A stretch of DNA of 64,000 nt, taken from contig NC_134138.1 in assembly GCF_033958435.1 (NCBI RefSeq), positions 193,847,298-193,911,297 on the forward strand. The letters are read 5' to 3'. The notes under the pieces are model-generated. The model had not been told where the DNA came from, ran no database searches, and worked only from the letters and a program-made list of their open reading frames with translations. Of the stretch, positions 43,719 to 55,551 are shown one piece after another; the stretch's first letter is position 1; each line of letters starts with the position of its first letter. The stretch is from Carettochelys insculpta. Lineage: Eukaryota; Chordata; Testudines; Carettochelyidae. A program made the position numbers and the translations under genes.

Positions 43719-46595
43719 ATGGCCTCCCCACCCACTGGGGGGTTGTCCATAGATGTCCCCCTTCCCCCCCTTCCCCTCCACTGTCACTCCTTCCACCTCT
43801 GCAGCAGCAGCCGACTCGTCCAGGGCTGCTGGGAACTCTGTGACGGTTGAGGGCGCGGGCATGGGCTCCGGGGCTCCTGGTGCCCCCGCCGCGGCATCCT
43901 CCTCCGGTGACCCCACCCTTAATCCACCCCCCCAAAAGGGCAGGAAGGGCCGGGGACCAAAAAGGGCAAGAGCCCTGCCCGGAAGGCCAAACCTCCCGTT
44001 GCTGGGCCCTCCACCCCAGCTGCCGATGCACCTGCTGCAGCCCCTCTTTCCCTCCCCCCTGCTCCCACCACTGATCCTGAGGGCTTGGATCCCCCGGCCC
44101 CCAGGTCGTGCACCCAGGTGGTGGCAGCCGCCTTGCACCCTGCTCCTTCCGCCTCCGCTCGGAATACCATCCCCGATGGTCGCGGCCTCTTCCCTGCCCT
44201 CACCAGGAGGCACAGAGACCTACATGTGAGCGTTGGCGCGGGTGACCTAGGTTGGAGACCTACGTGCGGGCGTTGGTGCGGGTGGTGGGGCCCGCAGCCG
44301 TGGTGGCGGCCTCTCGAATGTTTGGGAAGATCGTCTTCTTCCTGGCGTCGGAGGCCACCACGCAGGAGGCGGTGGAGAGGGGCTTGGCAGTCGGGGGCGT
44401 CCACATGCCCCTGGAGCCACTTGAGGACCTGGGCGTGCGGGTGGTTTTCTCCTCTGTAGCTCCCTTCCTTCCCAATTCCGCCCTTCTGCCTTTCCTCACC
44501 TCCCTGGGTCGACCCTTGTCGGTCCTGAGTCCCCTCCCTCTTGGCTGCAAAGACCCCGCCCTACGGCATGTGCTCTCCTTCCACCGGCAGGCGCGAATCC
44601 AACTGCCGCCAGCGGCAGCACAGGGCGGAGTGGCCCAGGAGGGGACTATACTGGTGCCTCATCAAGGGGCCCAGTACCGGGTCTTTTACACCCTGGGGGA
44701 GGCCTGGTGCTTCGTGTGTTGGGCGGCGGGGCATGTCCAGAGGGATTGCCCCCGGCCAAGCACAAAAGAGAAGAGCCCAGGACCTCCTCCGACCCGGGGG
44801 GTGCCAACCACACAACCAGTGACACCCAGACCGCAACAGGCCCTGGGACCGCCCCTCCTCTTCCTGCCCCAGATGGAACCATCACCGCCCAGGTGTCGGA
44901 GGATGCCCAGGCACATGGTGAGGGGCAAGAAGAAGCAGGCGCCAGCGCCCGAGCGGGCATTTAAGCCAGGTCTGTGGAGGACAGGGAGGCAGGGCTGGCG
45001 GCAGGACCCGGACAGGGCGCACCCCAGGGCGGGCCGTCCCTTTCCCTCGCTGTCCCGTCCTCCTTCTCCTTCCCTCCCTCCTCCTCCACCACTGAGCACA
45101 CCTCTCTGGAGGACTGGGTATTGGTAAGGGGGAAGCGCAAGAAAACAAGCACACGTGCCCGGCACTCCACCCTGTCGGAGGACGGGGTGGATGTGCCATG
45201 TAAAGCATTAAAGAGAGCCACCAGCCCTGATCCATCTGCCGAACCCCTGGCTACTGACCATCTGCCGGGGGTGACTGAGGCCGCCGCAGCAGCAATGGAG
45301 AATATCGCCCCTCCTGTCCCGGAGCCCGAGCCCAAAGGGGCAGAGGGGGCTTGTCCTGAGCCCATACCCTCCTCCGACACCCCTCTGGCCGCTGCCCGGA
45401 CCACTGTCGCAGGGTGCCTGGAGGAGATGAGCCTCGGCCTCGCCCTCCTCTCACAGGAGGTCGAGGCCCTAGACCTTACCCCGGCTTCTCTGGGCGTAGA
45501 GGGTCTGCTGCTAGAGGCCTGTGGGCCAGCCACTCACACCCAGCCGCCCCCCTCGCCTTCTCTCTCCCCACCTGCCAGCGATCCCCCAACCATTATCCTC
45601 CCTTGTTCTGGGACGTCACAGGGTGCAACCGCCCCCGCCAGCTGAGGATCACCTCCCAGCTGTAGCTGTCCTGCCCCCGGATATCCTGGAGGGATTTGTG
45701 TTCCCCTCGTATCCTGCCCCACCCCCGGTATCAAAAACCCCAACGCCGACCCCTCCACCTCACTGGTGCCTGCTGTTAGACACAATGGCAGCTCGCCCTT
45801 ATCCCCGCCTCCCCTCTTGCCGCCTGGAAAAGCCCCCCTCCCCACACCCCTCTTACTCATATCCCCACTTCCACCCCCTCTTCCAGTCAAAGTCCCGTCC
45901 CAGAAACTGCGCCCCAACCCCCTCCAGACCCTCCTCCTCCTCCTCCTCTCTCTCCCCCCACCCCCTCTCCCTCCGCCTTTCCCTTCTGTCCACGACACTC
46001 ACCCTCCCCCCCCAATACATTCATCACCTTTGCCCCCATCCCCATTCTTCCTGCACCTCCCCTCGACCCTCATCTGCTCATAACTGCTCCTGAGGCCGCA
46101 ATCCCTCAGGTGGCCCCCTTTCTCTTGCCCTCTCCCAGCACATCTGGGGCTGCTCTCCCTCCGCCACCCCTAGTCCTCCCAAAACCAAGCCCCAGCCACT
46201 GCATGACCTTCCCTGCTGGCCACGGAGCCCAAAAGGATACGAGGCCGAGGGGCACTCAGGACCCCAAGGCCTCGGCACCCCAGGCACTAGCGGATGAGAT
46301 GCGTGAGTTCTTGGAGGATGTTCGCGGCTCCAAGAACAACATAGCTCTTGCCCTGCAGCACTGGGGTGACTTCCATCTCATCCTTGAGTCTGTGAGGGCC
46401 CTTCTGAAGGAGGGCAAGGGGACCAGGAGGAGGGACGCCACAGCCTACCAATGGGCCTGCGGCTTCCGTGATGCCCTAATCACCTATGGCGTTGGCCACG
46501 GCTTGCTGTGCGGCCCCACGGGGACCATTGGCGTTCCCTCCGGAGAGGATCCTCCCCAGCCCTCTAAATGCCGCCGATCATCTTTGCCACCTTGA
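43719..46595 (+). pseudogene. Tx1 LINE ORF1 (nucleic-acid-binding protein), frameshifted
   Basis: Begins ATGGCCTCCCCACCC at 43719. The Ala/Pro/Ser-rich N-terminus moves between frames to 44250. It then gives a block with YVRALVRVVGPAAVVAASRM and FGKIVFFLASE (44252-44450) resembling the RNA-binding fold of L1-type ORF1 proteins. A zinc knuckle follows, with C at 44708, C at 44717, H at 44732 and C at 44747 (C-x2-C-x4-H-x4-C). A long disordered Pro-rich region includes EDWVLVRGKRKK (about 45105-45140). The C-terminal ordered block (46290-46590) has SKNNIALALQHWGDFHLIL. It ends at TGA 46593-46595, overlapping the ORF2 start. At least five frame breaks. The role is to coat and chaperone the LINE RNA. 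Confidence 0.72.
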
Positions 46596-49500
46596 ACATC
46601 AGGGGCTGCGGGTCGGGTCTCCGCAGGTGCCGGGTGCTCTCCTTCCTCCGAGAGGCGGGGTACTCGGTCACCTTCCTCCAGGAGACTCACACTACTCCAG
46701 CCACCGAAGCCAGCTGGCGGCTGGAGTGGGGAGACGGGGTCCACCTTAGTCACCTCTCAGCCCATCGGGCCCCACTGGCAACCCGTTCTCCCCAGACCTG
46801 CAGCCCGAGGTGCTGGGGAGTGTCAAGGTTCTGCCAGGCCGCCTGCTGTATCTCCGGGTATGGGTGGAGGGGCTGCCCCTCCACCTCGTCAACGTCTATG
46901 CCCCAACATCCAGCCTGGAGAGAACATCCTTCTTCCGGCAGGCAGCGGCCTTCCTTGACTCCATTGATCCTTGCGAGTGCCTGGTCCTCAGCGGGGATTT
47001 CAACTGCACCCTCAAGGAACGGAACCGTACGGGGACAGAGCAGTGCCCGGCCGCTGCGGACGTCCTCAGGGAGCTCATCAATCATCGCTCCCTGGTGGAC
47101 GTCTGGCGCAGCCACCACCCAGATGAGGACACCGTCTTTACCTACGTCCGGGTGGTGGGCCACAAATCCATGCACTCCTGGTTGGATCGCATCTACATCT
47201 CTCGCCACCATCTCTTGCGGGCCCACTCCTCCAGCGTGCGGCCGGCCCCCTTCTTGGACCACCACTTAGTGGCCGTAAAGGCTTCCCTTTCGCCGGGGAA
47301 GCGGGGGTCGGCCTACTGGCATTTTAATAACAAGCTGCTGGAGGATGTAGGCTTTGTGGCATCCTTCCGGGAGTTCTGGCTGGCCTGGCATGGGCAACAG
47401 TGTGCCTTTCCCTCGGCGCGGTGGTGGTGGGATCTGGGAAAGGTGCGCGCACAGCTCTTCTGCCGTGACTATAGCCGGGGGGGCCAGCTGGCGGCGGGAT
47501 GCATTGATAGGACAGCTGGAGCAGGAGGTTCTTGAGCTGGAGAGGCACCTGGCCTCCAGTGCCAGAGATCCATCCCTCTGTGGCACGTACCGGGAGAAGC
47601 AGGACGAGCTCAGGACCCTCGACGCCCTTCAGGCACAGGGGGCCTTTGTGAGGTCGCTGATCCAGCTCCTTTGGGAGATGGACCGCGGCTCCCGCTTCTT
47701 CTGTGCCCTGGAGAAAAAGAGGAGTGCCAAGAAACGTATCCTCTGCCTCCTTGCGGAGGATGGCACCCCTCCTACGGATCCAGCGGAGATGCGCGAGAGG
47801 GCTTGCGCCTTCTATGCCACCCTTTTCTCCCCTATCTGACCGATGCCAATGCCTGCAGAGTGCTTTGGGACCAACTCCCTTTGGTCAGTATGGGCGACTG
47901 GGACCAGCTAGAGCTTCCTCTCACTCTGGCTGAGCTCTCGGAAGCCCTCCGTCTCATGCCCACGAACAAGTCCCCGGGCATGGACGGGCTGACCGTGGAG
48001 TTCTACCGCGTGTTTTGGGATGTCCTTGGTCCAGACCTGCTCAGCGTCTGGGCTGAGTCCTTGCAAAGTGGGGTCCTCCCCCTGTCGTGCAGGCGGGCTG
48101 TCCTCACCCTGCTGCCCAAAAAGGGGGACCCCTGCAACCTTTGGAACTGGCGTCCCAGCTTGCTCCTCAGCACGGACTACAAGATTATTGCTAAAGCCAT
48201 CTCCCGTCGCTTGGGGTTCATGCTGCAGGACGTGGTCCATCCCAACCAGACCTACACCGTCCCGGGCTGCACCATCTTTGACAACCTCTATCTGGTCCGG
48301 GATCTCTTGGAGCTCGGGTGTAGGGATGGTCTGTCGTTCGCCCTCCTGTCCCTGGATCAGGAGAAGGCGTTCGACAGGGTGGACCACGGGTATCTCCTGG
48401 GCACTCTGAGGGCCTTCGGCTTCAGACCCCGTTTCATTGGATTTGTCCGGGTGCTGTACACTGCCTCAGAGTGTTTGGTCAAGCTCAACTGGATCCTGAC
48501 CGCTCCGGTCAGCTTTGGGCGAGGGGTGCATCAAGGCTGCCCACTGTCAGGCCAGCTCTACTGTCTGGCCATTGAGCCCTTCTTCCATCTCCTTCAACGA
48601 AGGTTGACGGGGTTGGTGCTCCATGAGCCAGAGCTGCGGCTGGTTCTGTCAGGGTACGCCGACGACATACTTCTCGTGGTCCAGGACCCGGGAGACCTGG
48701 TGCGGTTGGAGGCCTGCCAAGCCGTTTACTCAGCAGCCTCCTCTGCCTGGGTCAACTGGGTCAAGAGCTCTGGCCTGGTGGTTGGGGCTGGGTGGCAGGC
48801 GGGCCACCTCCCACCCACGCTTCAGGCCATTCGGTGGAGCACGGGTCTGCTATCCTATCTAGGTGTCTTTCTATCTGCCACACATCCCTCTCCGCCGGAA
48901 AACTGGCAGGGTTTAGAGGGCAGGGTGGCTGAGCGGTTGCAGAGGTGGGTGGGGCTGCTCCAGTGCCTCTTCCTACGGGGGAGGGCACTGGTGCTTAACC
49001 AACTAGTCCTGTCCATGCTCTGGCACCGTCTCAACACACTTGTCCCACCCCCGGGTTTCCTGGCTGCCCTCCAGAAGGTAGTTCTGGAGTTCTTTTGGCC
49101 AGGACTGCACTGGGTCCCTGCAGGGGTTCTTCATCTCCCCCCGGAGGAGGGAGGGCAGGGGCTGACCTGCCTACGCACTCAGGTCCATGTGTTCCGCCTC
49201 TGGGCCCTGCAGGGACTCCTTAACAGCAATAGTGCAGATAGTCCGGCGTGGAGCACGCTGGCACACGCTTTCCTCTGTCACTTCCAAGGGCTCCGATACG
49301 ACCGGCAGCTCCTTTATTTGCCTTTGAGAGGCCATCCGCGAGACCTCTCGGAGCTGCCGGCCTTCCACCAGGACCTCCTCCGCACCTGGCGGCTGCTCTC
49401 AGTCTCCAGGTCTTTAGGGGCCGCTGCGGGGGAAGACCTCCTCGCAGAGCCCCTGCTACACAACCCGTACCTCTGTGTGCAGGCGGTGGAGTCCCCCGTG

Positions 49501-50562
49501 GTGTGCCGGAGGCTGGTCCTCGGTGGAATCACCAGAGTCGGAGACCTCCTGGAGTACAGCCGGGGAGACTGGATGGAGGCTCCAGCGCTCGCCCGGCGCA
49601 TGGGGCTCTCCACCCTACATTCTCCCCGGCACTCACTCAAGGAGGTGAAGGCCGCCTTGCCACCCGCTGCTCACGTCTACCTGTGCCTGGTCTTGCGAGA
49701 GGGTGCACCGCGCCCCCCTCACTCTTGGCACTCCGGATCTCTCTGTGGGACCCTGGCTCCGTGAGCCTTCCCGCCCCCCTCCCCTGCATCATCCCAGCTG
49801 GCTGCACACCTTGCAGCCGGTCCCCTTTCGAACCACGCCCAGACATCATCTGTACATGCTCGTGGTTCACACACTCCACTATCCCACCCTCATGTCCTGC
49901 CCAGACCACAAGTGGCGGGACCTTCTACCATCTTCGGAGGGTGGGGAGCCCTGGTGGGCGAGCCTTTATTCTTCCCTGGTCCCGCAGCCTGCCGGGGACA
50001 TCAGCTGGAGAATCCTGCATGGGGCGGTGAGCACGGGCATGTACCTGGCGCAGTTCACCCCCTCCCAGATACCTGTTTCTTTTGTGGCACGAGGGAGACC
50101 CTGGCACACATTTACATTGAGTGCATCAGGTTGCAGCCCCTCTTCCAGCTCCTCCAGAACATCCTGCTGAGGTTCTGGCTGCACTTCTCCCCACACCTCC
50201 TCATTCTAGCACACCCCATCTGTGGCCCCACTAAGTCGCGGGACCTCATCATCAGCCTCCTCCTGGCTATGGCCAAGGTAGCCATTTATAACACTCGGGA
50301 GAGGAGGCTGGCAGGGGGGGAAGCCTGCGACTGTGGGGCCTATTTCCGCTCTGCTCTTCGCTCACGAATCCGGGCAGAGTTCCTTTGGGCGGCGTCCACT
50401 GGCTCTCTCGACACCTTTGAGGGGCAGTGGGCACTGTCCGGGGTTCTCTGCTCAGTGTCCCCTTCTGGCTCCCTCGTTTTTAAACCTTTGACCTCCACTC
50501 CCGTCCCTGTTTTTTCTTCAGTTGTCCCCCACACTCTGTTGGGGCCATGGTTTTTTTTTTAA
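46568..50562 (+). pseudogene. Tx1 LINE ORF2: APE endonuclease, reverse transcriptase, zinc finger
   Basis: Starts ATG at 46568, 28 bp before the ORF1 stop ends. Endonuclease blocks: IIFATLNIRGC, FLQETHTT, then after a shift (about 46780) LVNVYAPTS, LVLSGDFNCTL and the terminal PFLDHHLVAVKA. Another shift near 47490 leads to an RLCxx-like coiled linker, and a third near 47835 to the RT frame (to 49764): KSPGMDGLTVEFY, PKKGDPCNLWNWRPSLLLST, DQEKAFDRVDH, GRGVHQGCPLSG and the catalytic YADD at 48655-48666, then YLGVFLS. A shift at about 49740 leads to WRDLLP..., then a CCHC finger (DTCFFCGTRETLAHIYIEC, 50071-50127) typical of the L1/Tx1 C-terminus. Stops at 50560-50562. This is the catalytic protein for target-primed reverse transcription. 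The wording matches the protein annotated as Transposon TX1 149 kDa-like in turtles, as I recall. Confidence 0.85.
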
Positions 50563-50719
50563 TGGGATCCCCCTTCTATTAAGAGGGGCCTTTTAGTCGT
50601 GGGTGGGCTGTGCCCGCCCACTCCCTGGTCTCCAAATAGACCCAGTATACTGTCCTTCTAGAAGGCTCCGGAAGCTTCCAGGTAAGGGTCTACCAGCGGG
50701 TTTACCACACACCTGTTTT

Positions 50720-50835
50720 CTCCCACTCTTTGATTTTTGTGAGGATGTAAGCACTTTTTCTTACGCTGTGTACATACAGCACTTAGTACGTTCTGATCCT
50801 GAGTTCAGTTGGGGCCTATAAGTGCTACTGTAATG
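50720..50835 (+). mobile_element. CORE-SINE/L2-type 3' tail fragment
   Basis: GAGGATGTAAGCACTTTTTC, TACAGCACTTAGTACGTTCTG and AGTTGGGGCCTATAAGTGCTACTGTAAT resemble the widespread reptilian tail GATTGTAAGCTC...ACAGCGCCTAGCAC...GGCGCTACTGTAAT as recalled. Confidence 0.45.
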
Positions 50836-51370
50836 GGAGTCATAAATTTGTAACAAGGGCCCTTAATGCAGGTTGTCAGTAAGGAAAGAGTCTGAGACCT
50901 ATTGATTTTTGACCCCCTCCCATGGTGGCTCAGCCCGGACAAAACGTTAGCCTTTCAGCTCCTAAATACAGGCGCCACTTAATTTAGATACAGAATACAC
51001 AGACAAGAAAAGAAGAGCACAGTTAAAATTCGCTGGTGTAGGTGAAGAATAAACCATCAGCTTTACCTTTTAAATTTAGTGCTTGGAAGAATCAAAGCTG
51101 AATTACCCCAGTGATGCACGAGCTCTCCCCCTCAGGTCAGATTTGAGGTGTAGCACTGATGCAATGTGGGGAAGCTTTCTCGCTGCAGCTGCTGGTGTTG
51201 TATAAAGGGCTGCTGAGATTGTTGAAGATGCAGCATGTTTCGTGACCCTTAATTGACTTATTAAAAACAAATATTGTGGGCTGTATCATCCTCTCCCTTC
51301 AAAAAAAGAAAAAAAAAAAGCCTTGGGAGAAGCAAAATTAAGTGAAAAAATGTGTACCTATATATAGGGA
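50836..51370. other. No gene recognised
   Basis: Unassigned, with an A-rich run at 51300-51320. Confidence 0.4.
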
Positions 51371-51573
51371 CAGAGAGATAGCTGTGTTAGTGTATATACT
51401 ATCAAAACAAAAAAGCAGTCGAGTAGCACTTCAAAGACTAATAGAATAATTTATTAGGTGATGAGATTTCATGGGACAGACTGAAGAAGTGGGTCTGTCC
51501 CACGAAAGCTCATCACCTAGTCAATTATTTTGTTAGTCTTTAAAGTGCTACTGGATTGCTTTTTTGTTTTGAT
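51371..51573. mobile_element. PLE-tail foldback insertion
   Basis: AGATAGCTGTGTTAGTGTAT opens the element. Inverted arms with GCAGTCGAGTAGCACTTCAA and TTAAAGTGCTACTGGATTGC flank CTGAAGAAGTGGGTCTGTCC. Flanks ATATAGGGA (51362-51370) and ATACAGGGA (51574-51582) match at 8 of 9 bases. Confidence 0.75.
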
Positions 51574-52110
51574 ATACAGGGAGTTCATGAAGTATCTTCT
51601 CACCTGTCAAGAGGATGTCCCAAATCAGCAAGATAAGTCCCTGGAGCTCAGGCAAAACCTGAGCCACATCCACACTGCAAGCACATTGTTTTGGCAGTAA
51701 ATTGAAAGAACTGAGGGGTTTTGTCTTCAGCTGTATTTCACTTGCTACGAGGAAGAACACCTCTTCTGAGAGATGTCCCTGGGAAGAAGGCATGTGTGGA
51801 TGCGGAGGAGGGTCTTCGGTCAACAGAGGTGGCCTCCAGAAAACTACACAGGTGTCCTGGTGGACACCCTGTCCACACCAAGAACAGCTCTCTGTTTCCT
51901 CTTGCGTGGCCCCTGTTAAAGCTGCAGGCACCCTGGACAAGCCTCGTGGCAGGACGCTGGCCTGGGGAACAGCACCTGGCCCTGTGGCTCACCCTGCCAC
52001 AGCCAGTCAGACCCATGGCTGAGCCACAGGCCCCTCAAGACTCCCCGAGCCCTTTCAGGAAGCAGCCCCAGCGTCCCAGGACCCTCCCAGGGAAACCAAG
52101 AGGGGGGCAC

Positions 52111-52560
52111 TCACCTTGTCCAGCACGGAGATCCAGTCCCTCCTCGAACTGTGGGGCGAGGAGGAGATACTTCATGATCTCCCCATGAAGCATCAAAATG
52201 CCGACATGCTAGCGGAGTGCAGACTCCGGCTCTGGACGATGGAACAGGGCCACAGCAAAGTGAATGAGCTCTGCCAGGGCTATGTCTGGGTGTGAGAGTG
52301 CGCCTTGTGCTCAGGGGCAGGACCCCACACCTGCCCCTATTACCGGAAGCTGAAGCAGATCCTGGAGGATGGAGAAATGTCACCTCCACTCCCCATGGTG
52401 GACTCTGGCCTCCAGACCCCTGTCATCACCTGGCTAGAGGACATGGTGGAGGAGGAAGGGGACCGGGGGTAGCAGGAGGAGGCAGAGACAGTGGAGGACG
52501 TGACACCATCACCCTGACCCTGGAGCCGGTCCCTGCCACACAGGATGTCTCCCAGGCCTT
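52111..52560 (+). pseudogene. Harbinger copy C Myb/SANT-like protein remnant
   Basis: Plus frame LSSTEIQSLLELWGEEEILH (52116-52175) then HSKVNELCQGYVWV, followed by a stop at about 52293, then TCPYYRKLKQILEDG. It keeps the order of the Myb-like domain and its downstream YYREL motif seen in copies A and B, but the central helix is corrupted. The second exon was not found with confidence before 53800. Confidence 0.62.
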
Positions 52561-52603
52561 GTCTGACACCAGGGCAGGATCACCATGTGAGCACTTCCTT
52601 CAG

Positions 52604-52640
52604 TGCGCATGTGCACACGCACACACACGCGCGCGCGCAG
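52604..52640. repeat. CA/CG-type dinucleotide run
   Basis: Alternating AC then GC dinucleotides (CACACACACGCGCGCGC), a short microsatellite. Confidence 0.7.
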
Positions 52641-53926
52641 GGTGCAGAGAGGGTGAGGTGTGAGCGTCGCGTGACCAGCTTGGGCTGGACATCATGCTGC
52701 AGTCCTCACACGTGGAACCACGTGCAGCATTGGTGTGCATCACACAGACTCAGCAGGCAGCCCCTGAGCATAAGTGGTGTCCTGCTGCCAGGCTCACAGC
52801 AGGCCAGACACACATCTGACCCCGGAGGGGAGGCTTCCCAGCATCTGCTATGGCTGGAAGCAGATTAGCCACAAGGGCGCTGGCATGACCCCTGGCACAC
52901 TGAGGAGGGCTGCCCACAGGTGAGCCTCAGATGTGTGAGCAGGCCCCCGGGAGGGCCAGGCTGCAGCTGGCTCCTCTGCCACCCAGGAAGGGACCCTACT
53001 GTGGTTGGACACTTCCCTTGCCTGCATGTCAATCATCCAGGGGGCAAAAGCAGGCAGCATGGTCCCACAGGCACCTTGGGGCCCGTGTGGTGGGGCCCAC
53101 TGTGCAGGCCGCACATGGCCTCGCTGCCAGGACACCCCACCTCCCCTGGGCCGAGGAGTGTTGGTCACTGCTCATAGAGGAGGGCATGGCTTCAGGGACC
53201 GCGTCTGCATGGAAGCCTGGCTATCTCTTTCTGTGTTCTGCACATCTGGACCAGCTGGGACAGAGGGGTGAGCCACACCAGTGTTGCTAGCTGCCTGACC
53301 CTGTGGCCCCTGCGAGCGCAACGGGGTCCATGAGGAGCTGATGCACCAGCATGTCAGTGCTCTCCAAGACGTTGCTGTAGACCCTGGACCAGAAAGTCCA
53401 TGAGTGCTGGGTCTGCGAGTGGTGGGCCCACACCTGGGACCAACCCATGGAGTGGTGTGACAAAATGTGTGCCATCTGGCAGGACATGAAGGCACACCTG
53501 CCCACTGCTGCTCCTCCTGCCCGCCACCTTTCTGCCACCCCATTAGGCTCTTCACCCCGTACCCTCAGAGATGCCTATGCCTTCTCCCTCTTTGTCCTGC
53601 CATTCCTACCCTGAGCCAGCCTCTCTTCCTACTTACCCCACTGCCAAGTTCTGTGGACCCACACAGCCCCGACAGGGTCCCTGCACTCAAGGTGGCACAT
53701 TTTCCTGAGCCCAATGCCACTCTGAGCCCCCACTCTCCAGGTTCTCACCCCCACCTTCCCCTGCCCTGCTGCTGTATATAGAGTAATAATGCAGACTTCA
53801 TTTGATTAAAAACCACAGAGGTGCCTTTATTATTCAGGGGTCATGAGAGGGGCAAAGGAAGGGGTCATGGTGGGGCCAGAGAGGGCTGCAAGCCAGAGGC
53901 CTCCAGTGGAGGGAACTTGGGGCAGG

Positions 53927-55334
53927 TTACTGATGTCCTTGAGAGAACCTCTCCCTCAGGGCCTCCTGGATCCACACCCCCAACCTGATGGGCCTGGCAG
54001 ATAGCAGCTGTCCTCGCCTGTTGGAAGGCTCTCCCCTCATGGCTGGTATCTGCCCCCTATTACAGGCGGAAGCCTTCCTTCTTCCCTCCACAATGTTGTG
54101 GAGAACACAACATGCCGTCACAGATTCAGCGATGATGTGCTTCCCCACATCAAGGCAGGTCAGCAAGCATCTGAACCATGCCCTGAGGCAGCCGAAGGTG
54201 CACTCGGCTTGCATCCTGGCGTGGTGCAGCTGGGCATTGACTTGTTCCCTGCTGGGGTCCAGGTGTCTGGTATACAGCCTCATCAGCCACGGCATGAGCC
54301 AGTAATCCACATCCCCCACAATGCACACTGACATCTGCACATCCCCAACCACCAGCTCACAGCAGGGGATGAATGTGCCTGCCTCCAGCTTCCTGGAAAG
54401 GCTGGAATTGCGGCACAGCAGGATCCAGTTGATGGCTCTCACAACCTGCAGAAGGGGATGAACGAACACACAAGACAGAGAATGAGGGAGGGAGTGCCAA
54501 AACCTTTGGGAGGTACCTGTCCCCCTTCCCTGAGCATTCTGGCAGTCCCCCCTCCGCATGATGCCACCCCCTCAGCAGCAGGACTGTATGAGGGTGGGAC
54601 AGAAGAACCTCCTGGGGATGAGGCATCCCCCTGCTCAAAACTCCCTTTTCCAGGACATCCCCATGCATGGACTGCAGCCTGAGAGTGCCTTACCTCCATG
54701 CGGAGTGTTCCAGTGAGGGACTTCCCCATGCCAAACTTGTTGTCCACCGACTGGTAGCTATAGGAGGTGGAGAGCTTACCAGATGGCGACTGCAACCTGT
54801 TTCTCCAGGAGGATAGCGGGCTGCAGGTTGGTGTTGCATCTCCAGAGGGTAGGGGTGAGCCAGGCACACAGTTCCAAAAAGGTGTCCGTCCACATGTGGA
54901 AGTTTTGGAGCTACTGCTGATCATCTTACCACTGCATGACTAGCTGGTCCCACCAGTACGAACTGGTGTGGAGTCTCCAGATCCACCTCTGCTGTGGGGT
55001 GCGGTTGCCAGGGTATAGCTCCTGCAGCCAAGGAGGGGGCCCTGAAAATGAGCTCAGGGTCTAGCTTGCTGAGGTACAGGAAGGTAGCTGCCAGGAAGTG
55101 CTGCAAAAACTGCAGCATGGCCGTGTGGAGCCATTGCTTGCCCAGGGGCAGCTCCAGCTCTATGGCAACAGGAGGAAAGCTGTGTCGTCCAAAAAGGCTG
55201 GGCAACCGCAACAGGCGCTGTGAGAACTTTGCTGCCCTTGAAGAGGTAGGCAAGCACTCAGCAGGAGCAGAGGAATGGCTGTCCACGGGAGGCCTCTTAA
55301 AGTGTGTGTCTCTGCAAGGCTCCGGCAGCAGCAC
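53927..55334 (-). pseudogene. Harbinger copy C transposase, first catalytic block deleted
   Basis: On minus, the N-terminal region (55334-54950) leads into YWWDQLVMQW and, past two stops, NFHMWTDTFLELCAWLTP and VAVAIWKLSTSYSYQSVDNKFGMGK. It ends at ATGGAG|GTAAGG (54694/54693). Exon 2 begins after TTCTGCAG at 54445 with VVRAIN and jumps straight to CRNSSLSRKLEAGTFIP, so the IDG and GxxHDARxF blocks with two catalytic Asp residues are missing. HHARMQAECTFGCLR (catalytic Glu) and CCVLHNIVEGRR remain, with a stop at 53927-53929. The enzyme cannot be active. Confidence 0.8.
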
Positions 55335-55551
55335 TCAGAAGGAACTGGTGACCTGCAGCCCTGGTTGAAGTGGTTCTGCGTGGCCTTTTAGGTAAGAGAG
55401 AGCACCGGCTATCTGGCTGCTCTCTTTCAAGTGAGCAGGTCATTCTTCCAACACACTTTTGTGTCTGGACATGCTCTATCAGCAGAAGTGGTTTTGGAAG
55501 ATCTCCTCCAAAAAAGCTTCTTCCAAAAGCAGCCTGAAGTCTAGACGTAGC

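Larger units (their letters stand above)
42108..50660 (+). mobile_element. Tx1-clade LINE, nearly full length
   Basis: A long GC-rich 5' UTR starting about TGTGACAAAGTCCCTT at 42108, an ORF1 with a CCHC knuckle and an ORF2 with APE endonuclease, RT and C-terminal zinc finger are all in order. The total is about 8.5 kb. The 3' boundary lies somewhere between the ORF2 stop (50562) and a CORE-SINE-like tail at 50720. No target duplication was found. Both ORFs are frameshifted. Confidence 0.8.
51661..55551. mobile_element. PIF/Harbinger copy C
   Basis: Left end about AGCCACATCCACACTGC and right end TCTAGACGTAGCC are diverged inverted repeats of the GGCTACGTCTACAC type. Myb-like gene on plus at left, transposase on minus at right, as in copy B. 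Opposed TTTATT and ATTAAA signals lie near 53803-53832. No clear 3-bp duplication. Confidence 0.72.

Noticed and set aside
43071..43850. 259-codon plus frame before Tx1 ORF1
   Set aside because: Its first part is in the C/G-rich 5' UTR with no motif. Only the last part, from 43719, matches the expected ORF1 start.
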